Below are positions 27,085 through 37,253 of a DNA stretch of 64,000 nt, piece after piece. Location of the stretch: positions 62,001-126,000 of the forward strand of contig NZ_CAMXCM010000002.1 of the NCBI RefSeq assembly GCF_947179015.1. Direction: 5' to 3'. A program made the translations under genes and the position numbers. The number at the start of each line of letters is the position of its first letter. The first letter of the stretch is position 1. The notes beneath the pieces are model-generated. The model saw nothing but the letters and a program-made list of their open reading frames with translations, had not been told where the DNA came from and ran no database searches. The stretch is from Commensalibacter communis (GTDB taxonomy: Bacteria; Pseudomonadota; Alphaproteobacteria; Acetobacterales; Acetobacteraceae).

Positions 27085-28563
27085 CTAATTTTTCTCTGTT
27101 ACTGTATTAACGTCTTCGGGTTTATCATGAATACCAAAACGATCAACAATCGTAGCACTGGCTTCATTCATGCCTTTGACTTCAACAGCAACGCCAACTT
27201 TTCTATATTGAATAACGACCTTATCCAACGCATCAACTGAACTAATGTCCCATAAATGCGCATGGCTTACATCAATAACGACTTTTTCAATGTGTTCTTG
27301 ATAATCAAAACTATCTATAAACCGTTTTGAACTCGCAAAAAATAACTGCCCATTCACATAATAAGTTCTCGTTGTTCCCGATAACTCAGATTTCACCATC
27401 ATGAAATGAGAAACCTTATTCGCAAAGGTTAAAGAAGCAACCAATACACCCGCAAAAACACCATAGGCTAAGTTGCCCGTAGCCACGACAATCACAACGG
27501 TTAAAATCATGATAAAACTGGTTGATAATGGATGTGTGCGTAAATCTAAAATCGATTTCCAAGAAAAAGTACTAATAGAAACCATAATCATGATCGCAAC
27601 CAATGCAGCCATAGGAATGCGTGCCACCCAATCTTTTAAAAACACCACAAGAATAAGCAAAAATATCCCAGCAACCATCGTTGATAACCGACCACGACCG
27701 CCTGATTTAATATTAATGACAGATTGACCAATCATGGCGCATCCAGCCATTCCACCAAAAAAACTGGTCACGATATTTGCAATTCCTTGACCTTTACATT
27801 CACGGTTCTTATCACTGCCCGTCTCGGTAAATTCATCTACAATCGTGGCCGTCATCATTGTTTCCAATAATCCAACGGCTGCCAATCCAAAAGAATAAGG
27901 TAAAATAATCCATAATGTTTCTAAGTTAAGAGGCACGTTGGGTATCAATAAAGCTGGTAATCCATCAGGCAAATGCCCTTTGCTGCCCACTGTTGGAACA
28001 TGCCACCCCAACCCAATTGCAATCGCCGTAATAATTAGAATACAAATCAAAGGCGAAGGTATCGCTTTTGTTACATAAGGAAACAAGTAAACAATAGCCA
28101 ATCCACCCAGAGTTAATGCATATACCTGCCATCCTCCACCAGTGATTTCCCTCATTTGTGCCATGAAGATCAAAATGGCCAACGCGTTCACAAAGCCAGT
28201 GACGACAGAATGGGATACAAAACGCATCAAGTTACCCAACTTTAAATAGCCAGCAATAATCTGAAAAACCCCTGCCAGCATTCCTGCCACTAACAAGTAA
28301 TTTAGTCCATGACTGTGGACCAGCCCACCCATCAATAACGCCATCGATCCTGTTGATGAAGAAACCATAGCAGGTCTGCCACCGACAAACGCCAATACAA
28401 CAGGAATGCAGAACGCAGAGTATAAACCTACACTGGGGTCCACCCCAGCAAAAATAGAAAACGCAATTGATTCAGGAATCAATGCAAGAGCGACAACAAT
28501 CCCAGCCAGAACATCCGCACGAATGTTACCTAGCCAGTCCTGTCGCGTTGAGGACAATAGCAT
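27085..28563 (-). CDS. SulP family anion transporter with STAS domain
   Basis: This 492-residue permease has the SulP core: [20 protein letters not shown] near the N-terminus and about 12-14 membrane spans. A cytoplasmic STAS domain follows from about residue 400, with [22 protein letters not shown]. SulP proteins carry sulfate, bicarbonate or dicarboxylates; the substrate cannot be assigned from sequence alone. It stands alone, without sulfate assimilation genes nearby. A bidirectional terminator lies in the upstream gap at 28811-28846 and belongs to the neighbour. Confidence 0.85.
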   Translation of the reverse strand: MLLSSTRQDWLGNIRADVLAGIVVALALIPESIAFSIFAGVDPSVGLYSAFCIPVVLAFVGGRPAMVSSSTGSMALLMGGLVHSHGLNYLLVAGMLAGVFQIIAGYLKLGNLMRFVSHSVVTGFVNALAILIFMAQMREITGGGWQVYALTLGGLAIVYLFPYVTKAIPSPLICILIITAIAIGLGWHVPTVGSKGHLPDGLPALLIPNVPLNLETLWIILPYSFGLAAVGLLETMMTATIVDEFTETGSDKNRECKGQGIANIVTSFFGGMAGCAMIGQSVINIKSGGRGRLSTMVAGIFLLILVVFLKDWVARIPMAALVAIMIMVSISTFSWKSILDLRTHPLSTSFIMILTVVIVVATGNLAYGVFAGVLVASLTFANKVSHFMMVKSELSGTTRTYYVNGQLFFASSKRFIDSFDYQEHIEKVVIDVSHAHLWDISSVDALDKVVIQYRKVGVAVEVKGMNEASATIVDRFGIHDKPEDVNTVTEKN

Positions 28564-28866
28564 ACAATAATCCTATATAATTTTAAATTTGCCTTCTACA
28601 GGCTATTTAATTTTGGGAGAAAATTAAACATAACACAACCACCCCTTATGATAATTCAAAAGGGTTCTTGCTTTGGAAATATCCAAAACTTTATATCAAT
28701 CTACGATATTCAGGGGGGTGTAATGCACATATAAATCTAAGTTACCTTTGGTAAATCTACAATGACTTTAACATCTTTATAAATCCATCATTAACAAAAA
28801 TCAACTAATAAAAAAGGCATCTTATTGATATAAGATGCCTTTTTTTATTTCTCTTATTAAAAAATG
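28564..28866. other. Intergenic region upstream of sulP
   Basis: This is about 300 bases with no coding frame. The half near the efflux operon holds the bidirectional terminator. The half near sulP should carry its promoter, but I see no strong -35/-10 pair. A short inverted repeat TTACC-TTT-GGTAA lies at about 28742-28754. Confidence 0.4.
28811..28846. terminator. Bidirectional terminator at the end of the efflux operon
   Basis: GGCATCTTAT (28816-28825) and ATAAGATGCC (28830-28839) form a perfect 10-bp stem with a TGAT loop. A run of A stands before it and seven T after it, so it can work on both strands. It lies 20 bases past the outer-membrane-factor stop. Confidence 0.85.
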
Positions 28867-30399
28867 CTATTTTTTTATAACAGGAGATTGTGCTGTATTT
28901 TGTGTAGTTTGAATGGAGGTTTCGAATGCATTTTCAGCACTCCATCCACCACCCAACGTTCTATATAGTGTGGAAAGACTTTGCATATATTGCAGGCGTG
29001 ATTGAATTGCGGTTACTTTTGCTGTCAACAATGTTCTTTGAGCGACCAAAGTTGGTAAAAAGCTATCAATGCCATTTTTATATCGTGCCAATGAAATATT
29101 ATAATCTTTTTGGCTGGCTCTGACCGCTTCTAATTCAGCTTGCCATTTTTGCTTTAATGTTGTTCTGGCTGCAAGAGAATCTGCAACCTCTTTAAACGCC
29201 ACCTGAACGACAGATTGATAATGCGCTGCTGCTGCACGAACTTTGGCTTTTGCAGCTCTTAGTTGAGCAATATTTTTACCCCAATCAAGCAAAGGCACCG
29301 TCATGGTAGGCATTACGCTCCAGGCTGCTGAATAAGGACCAAACATTTGAGCAAATGTAGAGCCTGCAGTGCCTCCTGAAGTCGTCAACTGAATAGATGG
29401 AAAAAACGCAGATCTTGCAAAACCAACATTCGCATTCGCTTCCTTAAGCTGATGCTCTGCCAAACGAATATCAGGGCGACGTTCCAACAAATCAGATGGC
29501 ATCCCAGAACCCACTTCAGGCATTGAAACAAAATGATCCAAAGAAGGATTCGGACCTGCTTGTTGCAACAATGATTGTGGAATTGGCTGGCCGACAAGTT
29601 GTGTCAAACTATTCAAATCGTTCGCAGCCAACTTTAAATAAGTTTGCTCTTGGCTTTTTGCTTCTTGCAATAATTCCACAGCTTGAGCAACCGCTTGGGC
29701 ATTTTGTTGCCCATAACGATTCATACCTTGAACCAATGCAAGATTCTTTTCGCGGTTACGCACACTTTCTTGGACAGTTTGCAAACTATTCATATCTGCA
29801 AGCCATGCCATATAATTATTCGCAACTTCACCAATCAAAGAAATTTGAACAGAGATTGTACTTTCTTGTTGTGCCAAATATTGTTCTCTGGCAGCACGAG
29901 TTAAACTGCGAATACGGTCAAACAAATCAATTTCGTAATTTGAAATCCCTAAACCCGTTGATAATGAGTTCGCATGAATAGAAGTCGCCCCGCCAACACC
30001 AAAGGTTTTACCAGGACTGGTTTGATAAGACGCACCAGCATTTGCATTCACTTGTGGAAACAGCTCACCCCTTTGTTGGATATAACTAGCATGCGTTGCG
30101 GTAATATTTTCAATTGCCTCACGCAAGTCACGGTTATTTGTCAAAGCCAAAGCAATTAACTGACTTAACACAGGATCTCTGAAAAAGACTTTCCATCCAA
30201 CATTATAAGCTTGCGGTAACTTTGCCCCTTCTGTCAAAGGCGCACCATAAGCGGGCCCAATAGGCCACTCTTGAGCAACAGAGGAAGCAGGACGTTTATA
30301 ATCTGGGCTCAGAGTACATGCAGTAAGCGATACTACAAATAACGAAGCCATTGCCCCCTGCATAGATCGTTTCCAAGCTTTTTTATTTTTCACGACCAT
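28867..30399 (-). CDS. Outer membrane factor of RND efflux pump (NodT/OprM-type lipoprotein)
   Basis: This 510-residue protein is a TolC-like channel. The signal peptide ends in a lipobox, SLTAC (Cys about residue 28), followed by TLSPDYKRP, typical of the NodT subfamily. Two outer-membrane-factor repeats are visible. The first has LALTNNRDLREAIEN and the second has MPSDLLERRPDIRLAEHQLKEANANVGFARSAFFP. The start ATG 30399 has AGAGGAAT upstream and lies 4 bases from the permease stop. It is the last gene of a three-gene pump operon. Confidence 0.92.
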   Translation of the reverse strand: MVVKNKKAWKRSMQGAMASLFVVSLTACTLSPDYKRPASSVAQEWPIGPAYGAPLTEGAKLPQAYNVGWKVFFRDPVLSQLIALALTNNRDLREAIENITATHASYIQQRGELFPQVNANAGASYQTSPGKTFGVGGATSIHANSLSTGLGISNYEIDLFDRIRSLTRAAREQYLAQQESTISVQISLIGEVANNYMAWLADMNSLQTVQESVRNREKNLALVQGMNRYGQQNAQAVAQAVELLQEAKSQEQTYLKLAANDLNSLTQLVGQPIPQSLLQQAGPNPSLDHFVSMPEVGSGMPSDLLERRPDIRLAEHQLKEANANVGFARSAFFPSIQLTTSGGTAGSTFAQMFGPYSAAWSVMPTMTVPLLDWGKNIAQLRAAKAKVRAAAAHYQSVVQVAFKEVADSLAARTTLKQKWQAELEAVRASQKDYNISLARYKNGIDSFLPTLVAQRTLLTAKVTAIQSRLQYMQSLSTLYRTLGGGWSAENAFETSIQTTQNTAQSPVIKK

Positions 30400-30403
30400 T
30401 ATT

Positions 30404-33400
30404 CTATTCCTCTGTTTTATTCAGACTAACAGCCTGAGGCGCTGCCGCATTTTTATTAATTGGATGTGGTTTTACTTTAAACAATCGTAACACCACGATA
30501 AAGAAAATAGGCACAAAGTATAAAGCAAGCACGGTTGCAGTAATCACACCACCAACCACAGCCACACCAATTGCAACGTGGCTGGCCGCGCCAGCACCAG
30601 TGGCAATCGCCAACGGAATCACACCCAGAACGAACGCTAGTGATGTCATTAAAATAGGGCGAATACGTTCATGTGCAGCCAATATCGCAGCTTCTGTCAA
30701 AGATTTACCATCGTCAAAATGTTCTTTAGCAAATTCAACAATCAAAATAGCATTCTTTGCTGCCAAACCAACTGTGGTTAACAATCCGACTTGGAAATAA
30801 ATGTCATTATCCAATCCACGGAAATAAGTTGCAAGTGCAGCTCCGATAACTCCCAAAGGAACAACTAACAATACTGAGAATGGGATAGCCCAGCTTTCGT
30901 AAAGAGCAGCCAGCGATAAGAATACAGCTAAAATAGATAATGCATATAATTTTCCAGCTTGCCCTGATGATTTAACTTGCTCATAAGACATTCCTGTCCA
31001 CTCAAAACTAATCCCAGGAATTTCCTTCGCAACCTCGTTGGTATATTGCTCCATAATTTGCATGGCAGTACCATTACTGATCCCACGAGCCCCTTGTCCC
31101 ATAATTTCAAAAGAAGGATAGCCATTATAAGTTTCAACCTTTTGAGGTGTTCTTTTCCATTCTCCATTAATAAATGCAGTTAAGGGCACCATATTGCCAT
31201 TGTTATTACGAACAAACCAACGGCGCAAATCATCTGGTGACGTACGAGATTTAACGTTTCCTTGAACAAAGACATGTTTTACACGTCCTCTTAAATTAAA
31301 TAAACCAGCATCCCCAGAACCAAGCGCAATAGATAATGTCTGATTGATTGAATCAATACTGACCCCTTGAGTATGCGCTTTATCCCGATCAATATTAAAA
31401 TAATATTGTGGAGCTTCTGGCAAACCATTAAGACGAACAGCAACTAGGCGATTATCTGCACGTGCTTTACTCAATAACGCTTCCCTTGCCTTTGCAAAAG
31501 TAGCATCATCTAAATGTCCACGATTTAAAAGTTCAAAGTCAAACCCTGTTGCACTTCCTAAGTCCATCACAGGTGGCGGAAGAACAGCAAATACATTGGC
31601 ACCAGGAATTGCAGCCAATGCTTTCATAGCACGTGCAGCAACAGCCTGCGCAGAAGATTCATACCCACCACTACGCTGATCGAAGTCTTTTAAACGTGCA
31701 ACGCCAAAGGACGCACTTTGTGCTTGCCCACCGAAGTTAAATCCAATAGCCGTATATACAAATTGAAGATATTGTTTTTCATTCTTTAAAAAATAATCTG
31801 TTATCTTCTTATTAACCGCTGCAGTCATTGCCGCAGATGATCCAGGACTGAGAGAGGATTGTAAAAATACAACACCTTGATCTTCATCGGGTAAAAAACC
31901 TTCTGGTAACATATGAAAGCTTGCAAGAGCTCCAACAGTTAAACCAAGATATACAACCATGGTGGTGCGTGTATGATTAATCATACCTTTAACGCCAGAA
32001 ATATATCCTTTAACCATTCTTTCAAAGGTTCTATTAAACCAAGTAAAAAAACGTCCTTTCTTTGCATTTTTATCATGTGGTTTTAGGATTGTCGCACATA
32101 AAGCAGGCGTAAAAATTAACGCAACAATCACAGATAATGTCATCGCCGAAACAATGGTAAGAGAAAACTGTCTATAAACCACCCCAGCAGAACCGCTGAA
32201 AAATGCCATCGGAATGAACACAACAGATAAAACAAGTGCGATCCCTACCAATGCACCACTAATCTGATCCATTGATTTTTGTGTCGCTGTTTTGGGATCA
32301 CAATGCTCTTCCTCCATCACACGTTCTACGTTTTCTACAACAACAATGGCATCGTCAACCAACAACCCAATCGCCAAAACTAATGCCAACATGGTTAAGG
32401 TATTAATAGAGAACCCTGCCATTTCTAAAACAAAAAATGTTCCCAATAACACGACTGGCACAGCAATTGTTGGAACAAAAGTTGCTCTAAAATTCTGAAG
32501 GAATACGTACATCACAATGATAACTAAAATAATCGCTTCTATCAAAGTATGAACAACTTCTTCCATTGATTCAACAACATATTTTGATGTATCTAACGGA
32601 TATAAATATCGTGTGTTTGGTGGGAAATACTTTGAAAGTTCCTCGATTTTACTGTGAATTGCATTTGATAAAGCTAATTGATTAAAACCTGGAGATAACT
32701 TTACCCCAAAAGCAGCAACGGGCTGACTATCAAGTGTGCCAACAGGTTGGTAACTCATCGGACCAAGAGCAACTGTTGCTACATCTTTTAATCGAATACG
32801 TGCGCCATCTGTTTGTGTTTTTATAACAATATTACCAAACTCTTCTGGTGTCACAAGACGCCTAATCCCCCCCGTATAAATATCAAATCTTTGATCCGGA
32901 AGTGCTGGCAACTTACCAAATTCACCCAAAGGCTGTTCAGAATTCTGTGATGAAATTTCATTCATTACATCAGTTGGATTTAACTGATAGTTATGTAGTT
33001 TGTCAGGATCAAGCCATACGCGCATTGCATATTCAGAAGAGAAAGCCGTATAATCACCAAGCCCATTTAGACGTGTAATTGGGTTTTGTATATCACTAGC
33101 TAACAAATCACCCAAAGCACCTTCATTCAATGAATGATCCATACTTTGGATTGCAAAAAACATCATATAACTTTTATTAGATTTTGAAATACGAATCCCT
33201 TGCAAAGCAACCGAGGAAGGTAATAACGAGCGTGCAACATCTACACGGTTCAACACTTGAACCTGTGCAACGTCTGGGTTTGTTCCTTGCTCAAAAGTCA
33301 AAGTAATTGTCGCCGTACCGTCAGCATTGGCAACCGTTGACATATATTCCAGATGGTCAACACCATACAAATTCTGGCTGACAGGATCAACAACAGTACG

Positions 33401-33580
33401 TTGTACAGTATCAGCCGTCGCCCCAGGATAGGTAAAACTTAATGTAATAGGTGGCGGGGCAATATTAGGCCATTGTGCAATAGGTAACGTAACAATCGCA
33501 ATCATTCCCATCAACGAGATAAGAATTGCTATTACCCAAGCAAAAATTGGCCTATCAATAAAAAAACGTGATAAAGACAT
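30404..33580 (-). CDS. RND efflux transporter permease (AcrB/MexF type, HAE1)
   Basis: This 1058-residue inner-membrane proton/drug antiporter has twelve membrane spans. It begins MSLSRFFIDRPIFAWVIAIL, as AcrB homologues do. TM4 has VLAIGLLVDDAIVVVENVER with the paired aspartates of the proton relay. The partner lysine region is in TM10 (GLAAKNAILIVEFAKEHFDDG), and a long periplasmic porter domain shows many Gly/Pro residues. The substrate is broad and not predictable. It is the middle gene of an adaptor-permease-outer-membrane operon. Confidence 0.95.
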   Translation of the reverse strand: MSLSRFFIDRPIFAWVIAILISLMGMIAIVTLPIAQWPNIAPPPITLSFTYPGATADTVQRTVVDPVSQNLYGVDHLEYMSTVANADGTATITLTFEQGTNPDVAQVQVLNRVDVARSLLPSSVALQGIRISKSNKSYMMFFAIQSMDHSLNEGALGDLLASDIQNPITRLNGLGDYTAFSSEYAMRVWLDPDKLHNYQLNPTDVMNEISSQNSEQPLGEFGKLPALPDQRFDIYTGGIRRLVTPEEFGNIVIKTQTDGARIRLKDVATVALGPMSYQPVGTLDSQPVAAFGVKLSPGFNQLALSNAIHSKIEELSKYFPPNTRYLYPLDTSKYVVESMEEVVHTLIEAIILVIIVMYVFLQNFRATFVPTIAVPVVLLGTFFVLEMAGFSINTLTMLALVLAIGLLVDDAIVVVENVERVMEEEHCDPKTATQKSMDQISGALVGIALVLSVVFIPMAFFSGSAGVVYRQFSLTIVSAMTLSVIVALIFTPALCATILKPHDKNAKKGRFFTWFNRTFERMVKGYISGVKGMINHTRTTMVVYLGLTVGALASFHMLPEGFLPDEDQGVVFLQSSLSPGSSAAMTAAVNKKITDYFLKNEKQYLQFVYTAIGFNFGGQAQSASFGVARLKDFDQRSGGYESSAQAVAARAMKALAAIPGANVFAVLPPPVMDLGSATGFDFELLNRGHLDDATFAKAREALLSKARADNRLVAVRLNGLPEAPQYYFNIDRDKAHTQGVSIDSINQTLSIALGSGDAGLFNLRGRVKHVFVQGNVKSRTSPDDLRRWFVRNNNGNMVPLTAFINGEWKRTPQKVETYNGYPSFEIMGQGARGISNGTAMQIMEQYTNEVAKEIPGISFEWTGMSYEQVKSSGQAGKLYALSILAVFLSLAALYESWAIPFSVLLVVPLGVIGAALATYFRGLDNDIYFQVGLLTTVGLAAKNAILIVEFAKEHFDDGKSLTEAAILAAHERIRPILMTSLAFVLGVIPLAIATGAGAASHVAIGVAVVGGVITATVLALYFVPIFFIVVLRLFKVKPHPINKNAAAPQAVSLNKTEE

Positions 33581-33603
33581 ATTAATATTCCAAACTCTTT
33601 CGC

Positions 33604-34773
33604 TTATTGAGGCACAACACCAACGGGAGTACGTCCCTCTTCTGGTTGAACTTTTTGCCCAGGTCGATAAGATGTTGGATTACTTACTAAAATTTTATCA
33701 CCTGCATTGACCCCTTTAGTGGTAACCCAAAAGGTTTCTTGCATCCGTTGTGTTTCAATATCACGGCGTTCTACGACATTATCTTTATTGATAATATACA
33801 AATAGGGTTTTTCATCCAAACCACGCATGACGGCTTCTTGAGGAATTAAAAATGCTTTTTCCATGCCTTCGTGCATGACAGTTCTGACATACATTCCAGA
33901 AAGTAATAATTTATCAGGATTACGTACAATGGCACGCTGGATAACCGAGCCTGTTTCCTGATTAGTGACCACTTCTGTAAATAAGAGATTAGCCTGCAAT
34001 GGATAGCGTGTATTATCTTCCAAAATCAAATCAACAGGCACATGAGCAGCACCACGTAATGTTTCCAACTTTCCATTGGCCAAACGACTACGTAAGCGCA
34101 ACTGTTCAGCTGTAGGTTGTATAATATCAACAAACATTGGATCTAGCTGCGTAATAATTGCAACTGGATTCGCTTGATTCGTGGCCATTAAGGCACCTTG
34201 CGTTTGAATAGAACGACTGATGCGACCTGAAATTGTTGCATTAATTCCAGTATATTCCAAGTCTAATTGTGCTTGGCGAACGCTTGCACGATCACTCTCA
34301 ATGGTTGCTTTTGTTGCTTCTTGTGCTGCCAAAGTATCATCATAATCCTGACGACTGACCGCATCCATATTTTTCAAAGGTCCATAACGTTTCAGCTTTA
34401 ATGTTTGGGCTCTTAACGTTGCAAGATCACTGTTTAACTTACCTTGCGCATTATCCAATGCGGCTTGATAAGGACGAGGATCAACTTGGTATAATTGTTG
34501 ATCCTTGGTTACGTCCGTTCCTTCTTCAAACAAACGTTTATAAAGATAACCGTTCACCTGAGGGCGTACTTCTGACACACGCATCGGAGTAATACGTCCT
34601 GTCAAATCAATCAATAGCTCCACATCTTGAGGATTAGCTATCACAAAGTTAGCCTTAGCTGATGGTTTTGGAGCTGGTTTTTGTTCTTTACATGCAGCAA
34701 GTGGCAATAATAAAACACACAACACGGCACATTCTTTGTGCCATTTAGTAAAGAAAGAATCTGTTATTGTCAC
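33604..34773 (-). CDS. RND efflux periplasmic adaptor (membrane fusion) lipoprotein
   Basis: This 389-residue protein of the AcrA/MexE type has a signal peptide ending in LLPLAAC, a probable lipobox. Then come the barrel-sandwich half-motifs (SEVRPQVNGYLYKRLFEEGTDV and its partner GINATISGRI), a helical hairpin between them, and beta-barrel and proximal domains. It bridges permease and outer membrane channel. The start is GTG 34773 with AGGGAAGAGAA just before. No TetR regulator is adjacent, which is unusual for this kind of operon. Confidence 0.93.
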   Translation of the reverse strand: MTITDSFFTKWHKECAVLCVLLLPLAACKEQKPAPKPSAKANFVIANPQDVELLIDLTGRITPMRVSEVRPQVNGYLYKRLFEEGTDVTKDQQLYQVDPRPYQAALDNAQGKLNSDLATLRAQTLKLKRYGPLKNMDAVSRQDYDDTLAAQEATKATIESDRASVRQAQLDLEYTGINATISGRISRSIQTQGALMATNQANPVAIITQLDPMFVDIIQPTAEQLRLRSRLANGKLETLRGAAHVPVDLILEDNTRYPLQANLLFTEVVTNQETGSVIQRAIVRNPDKLLLSGMYVRTVMHEGMEKAFLIPQEAVMRGLDEKPYLYIINKDNVVERRDIETQRMQETFWVTTKGVNAGDKILVSNPTSYRPGQKVQPEEGRTPVGVVPQ

Positions 34774-34796
34774 TTCTCTTCCCTATTTTCCTTCAA

Positions 34797-34826
34797 TATA
34801 TAGACAAACTTTGCTTAGTAAGACAA
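34797..34826 (-). promoter_or_regulatory. Possible sigma70 promoter of the efflux operon
   Basis: On the minus strand TTGTCT (-35, 34821-34826) and TATATA (-10, 34797-34802) are 18 bases apart. The -10 is about 24 bases before the adaptor start codon. The match is moderate and not tested. Confidence 0.35.
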
Positions 34827-35088
34827 AAAATGCTATAATAAATTACGAATTTTAATCTTGTAAAAGAGACAACTAAGACTCTTTATTAACGTATCATATA
34901 AATACATACACATCAGATACGCAATAGATAATTTTTTTTTCTTGAAATCCGTTCAATATTTCTTTAGCGTCTTTCAGAAAAATATCAGAGTAAATACTCA
35001 ACACATTATTATTTAAGAAAAAATTAATAATTTACGCTCAATATGGATATGAATTTTTTTCATATATATCCCGTATAGTGATTCGTAT

Positions 35089-35097
35089 TGTTATAAT
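35089..35097 (+). promoter_or_regulatory. Extended -10 element upstream of yggT
   Basis: TGTTATAAT (35089-35097) matches the extended -10 consensus TGnTATAAT. The -35 region at 17 bases is poor, as allowed for extended -10 promoters. It would give a leader of about 105 bases before the ATG at 35208. Confidence 0.35.
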
Positions 35098-35207
35098 TTT
35101 AACTTGCCACTGATATTCATTTGCAATCAATGTAAATAAACAATTGTCCTACAAGGTATTTTTCTTATATAAACAATGTTCATACAGATTAGTACTAAGG
35201 AAACATT

Positions 35208-35495
35208 ATGTTTGAGTTATATAACCTCTTAAATATATTATTGAATGGCTATATGCTCATTTTACTTGCATATTGTATTTTCAGTTTTTTATTCAGTTTC
35301 GGTGTCGTTAATCCCAACAGCAATATTATCCGAGGAATTTATATGTTCCTGAGCCAAATGTGTGACCCCGTATTAAACGCAATCAGGCAAATTTTACCTT
35401 CTTTGGGTGCAATTGACATCAGTCCAGTAGTTGTTTTCCTTGCCATAGATTTTATTATACGACCTCTATTGCGTTATATGCTTCTTGGATATTGA
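35208..35495 (+). CDS. YggT family membrane protein
   Basis: This 95-residue protein has two hydrophobic hairpins, separated by the loop MFLSQMCDPVLNAIRQILPS, which is the YggT signature (xxPxLxPIRxxLP). The C-terminal half, DISPVVVFLAIDFIIRPLL, is also typical. YggT proteins are linked to cell division or osmotic tolerance in some bacteria and to CCB3 in plastids; the role here is unknown. AAGGAA precedes the ATG. A clean terminator follows. Confidence 0.85.
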   Translation: MFELYNLLNILLNGYMLILLAYCIFSFLFSFGVVNPNSNIIRGIYMFLSQMCDPVLNAIRQILPSLGAIDISPVVVFLAIDFIIRPLLRYMLLGY

Positions 35496-35516
35496 TTAAA
35501 CAATCATATAAGCATT

Positions 35517-35540
35517 AAAAAAGGCGCTTTTGCGCCTTTT
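35517..35540. terminator. Bidirectional terminator between yggT and the ArnT-like gene
   Basis: AAAAGGCGC and GCGCCTTTT pair around a TTTT loop (core 35523-35536), with a run of A before and T after. It serves the converging yggT and the minus-strand glycosyltransferase. Confidence 0.9.
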
Positions 35541-35543
35541 GAT

Positions 35544-37235
35544 TTATTGAATTACCTCAAATAATCCAAGGCTAAGTTGCTTACCATTCGAATAGTTCAA
35601 ACCATGTATACGACCTATTTCTTTAACGGTTAAGCCTTCATTATCAATTGATTGCATAAATTTTTTCTCATCCCGTTGGTCGACTAAGCCTAATCCACAA
35701 GATTGATTATCTTTTAAAAATTGTGCGGTTTTTTCAGCGTTAATTAATTTCGTTTCCTTGCCAACCAAAAATACCAAGCTTGGCTCGGAATAAGAAGCCG
35801 AAGCAACAATACTATTTTCACAAGGTTTTAAAAGATTAACCGTTTCAGCAATTTTTCCACTTAACCATTCCGAACTTAGACCAGGAATTAAAATGACAAA
35901 TAGTTCTAGATAGATAACAATTGCTGCACCTATCGATACCAATGAAGCACGCTGCATATTATATTTTAAAATACATACCACGGCATACCCTATTAAGATT
36001 AATGCCGCAGCTGCACCAAGCATTGCTGCCCAAAACCATGTTCCCGTCATATAGTATGCATAAATAATGCCACCAACAGCAAGCAGTAGCCCAACAGCAA
36101 CCCATAACACCATATAAATACGAAGCAACCAACGACCCCATCTAGAAGTTGGACCATCCCATGTTTTAGAGATATTCCAAAGTGCCATCGAGGTTAAAAT
36201 CGCAATCGCAGGGTAAGTGGGTAATACATAATGGGGCAACTTTGTTTTCACTAACTCGAATACAATCCAATGAGGAATAATCCAGCATAGTAAAAAACAA
36301 ACAGATTCTGATTTTCGCTCTCGCCAAATATAGGGCAACGCCCAAGCGGTGAACAAAGATCCAGGCCAAAAGGTAATTAAGAAAATACCTAAATATAACC
36401 CAGGCGGAGCACCATGCGACTCTTTTCCAGACGCTACTTTGCTGAGTAAATTCGTTCCTACAGCATCGGTAAAAAACTTACCATCACTAATGACCCAAAT
36501 CGCTGCACACCAAGGAATAACAATCAAAAGCATCAAAATCCATCCCCATTTAGGATGTAAATGCTTCCACCATGATCTATCTTTTTTAACCCATGCCAAT
36601 ATAATCGGGGGCAATAATGTCGGGATAAGCATAACTGGGCCTTTTAACATCAAACCACACCCGATTGCTCCCCAATAAATAATCGCTACAGAAACAGAGA
36701 GTTTCTCGGTCGTCAGCCTTGCCATCCAAGCACGCGCCAAGCTGCTTTGAGCAAGCAATACAGCAAATAACAAATTTGTATCAATCGTTGCCATACGCCC
36801 CTCACCCGTCAGCAAGACCGAAACTGCCAAGAATAATCCTGCCAAAAGACCAATATACGAATCAAATAAAATACTACCGATCCACACGGTTAGTAGAACC
36901 GAGCCAACGGCAGCTAGTAAAGAAGGAATTCGATACGCCCAAGCTGCTTTACCTTTTACCATTCCCGTTGCTTTGGCTGCCTTAACGGCTATTGCCTCTA
37001 GCCAATAAATACCTGCAGGTTGCAAATATCGTGGTTTATCCTGAAAACGCACATCAATATAATTATGGCTTTCAATCATCTGCGAGGTTGCCTGCATATA
37101 GCGTGCTTCATCGCGATCAAGCGGAGGCAGTGTTGCACGTCCAGGCAAAAACAACACAAAAACAAACAAGGCAAGCCATACATAATGACTTGCCTTCAAA
37201 CGAAAAGACTTTTCTACAGGAGAAGAAAGGGTCAT
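35544..37235 (-). CDS. ArnT/GT39-type membrane glycosyltransferase
   Basis: This 563-residue polytopic protein has an N-terminal GT-C/PMT domain with LPPLDRDEARYMQATSQMIE (acidic metal/lipid-binding site, about residues 36-55), then about twelve membrane spans and a small C-terminal periplasmic domain. Relatives such as ArnT move a sugar from undecaprenyl phosphate to lipid A or another glycan in the periplasm. The upstream GT2 gene (37254) could make the lipid-linked sugar, so the two look like a pair. The ATG at 37235 begins the polar segment before the first membrane span. Confidence 0.82.
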   Translation of the reverse strand: MTLSSPVEKSFRLKASHYVWLALFVFVLFLPGRATLPPLDRDEARYMQATSQMIESHNYIDVRFQDKPRYLQPAGIYWLEAIAVKAAKATGMVKGKAAWAYRIPSLLAAVGSVLLTVWIGSILFDSYIGLLAGLFLAVSVLLTGEGRMATIDTNLLFAVLLAQSSLARAWMARLTTEKLSVSVAIIYWGAIGCGLMLKGPVMLIPTLLPPIILAWVKKDRSWWKHLHPKWGWILMLLIVIPWCAAIWVISDGKFFTDAVGTNLLSKVASGKESHGAPPGLYLGIFLITFWPGSLFTAWALPYIWRERKSESVCFLLCWIIPHWIVFELVKTKLPHYVLPTYPAIAILTSMALWNISKTWDGPTSRWGRWLLRIYMVLWVAVGLLLAVGGIIYAYYMTGTWFWAAMLGAAAALILIGYAVVCILKYNMQRASLVSIGAAIVIYLELFVILIPGLSSEWLSGKIAETVNLLKPCENSIVASASYSEPSLVFLVGKETKLINAEKTAQFLKDNQSCGLGLVDQRDEKKFMQSIDNEGLTVKEIGRIHGLNYSNGKQLSLGLFEVIQ

Positions 37236-37253
37236 TTTATCCCTTTAATATAA

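Larger units (their letters stand above)
34774..35207. other. Divergent intergenic region between the efflux operon and yggT
   Basis: This is 434 bases of AT-rich DNA without a credible gene. It holds candidate promoters for both sides (34797-34826 minus, 35089-35097 plus). I see no clear repressor operator and no regulator gene. Confidence 0.5.

Noticed and set aside
29496-29981. Antisense frame of 161 codons opposite the outer membrane factor
   Set aside because: Shadow frame with no recognisable domain.
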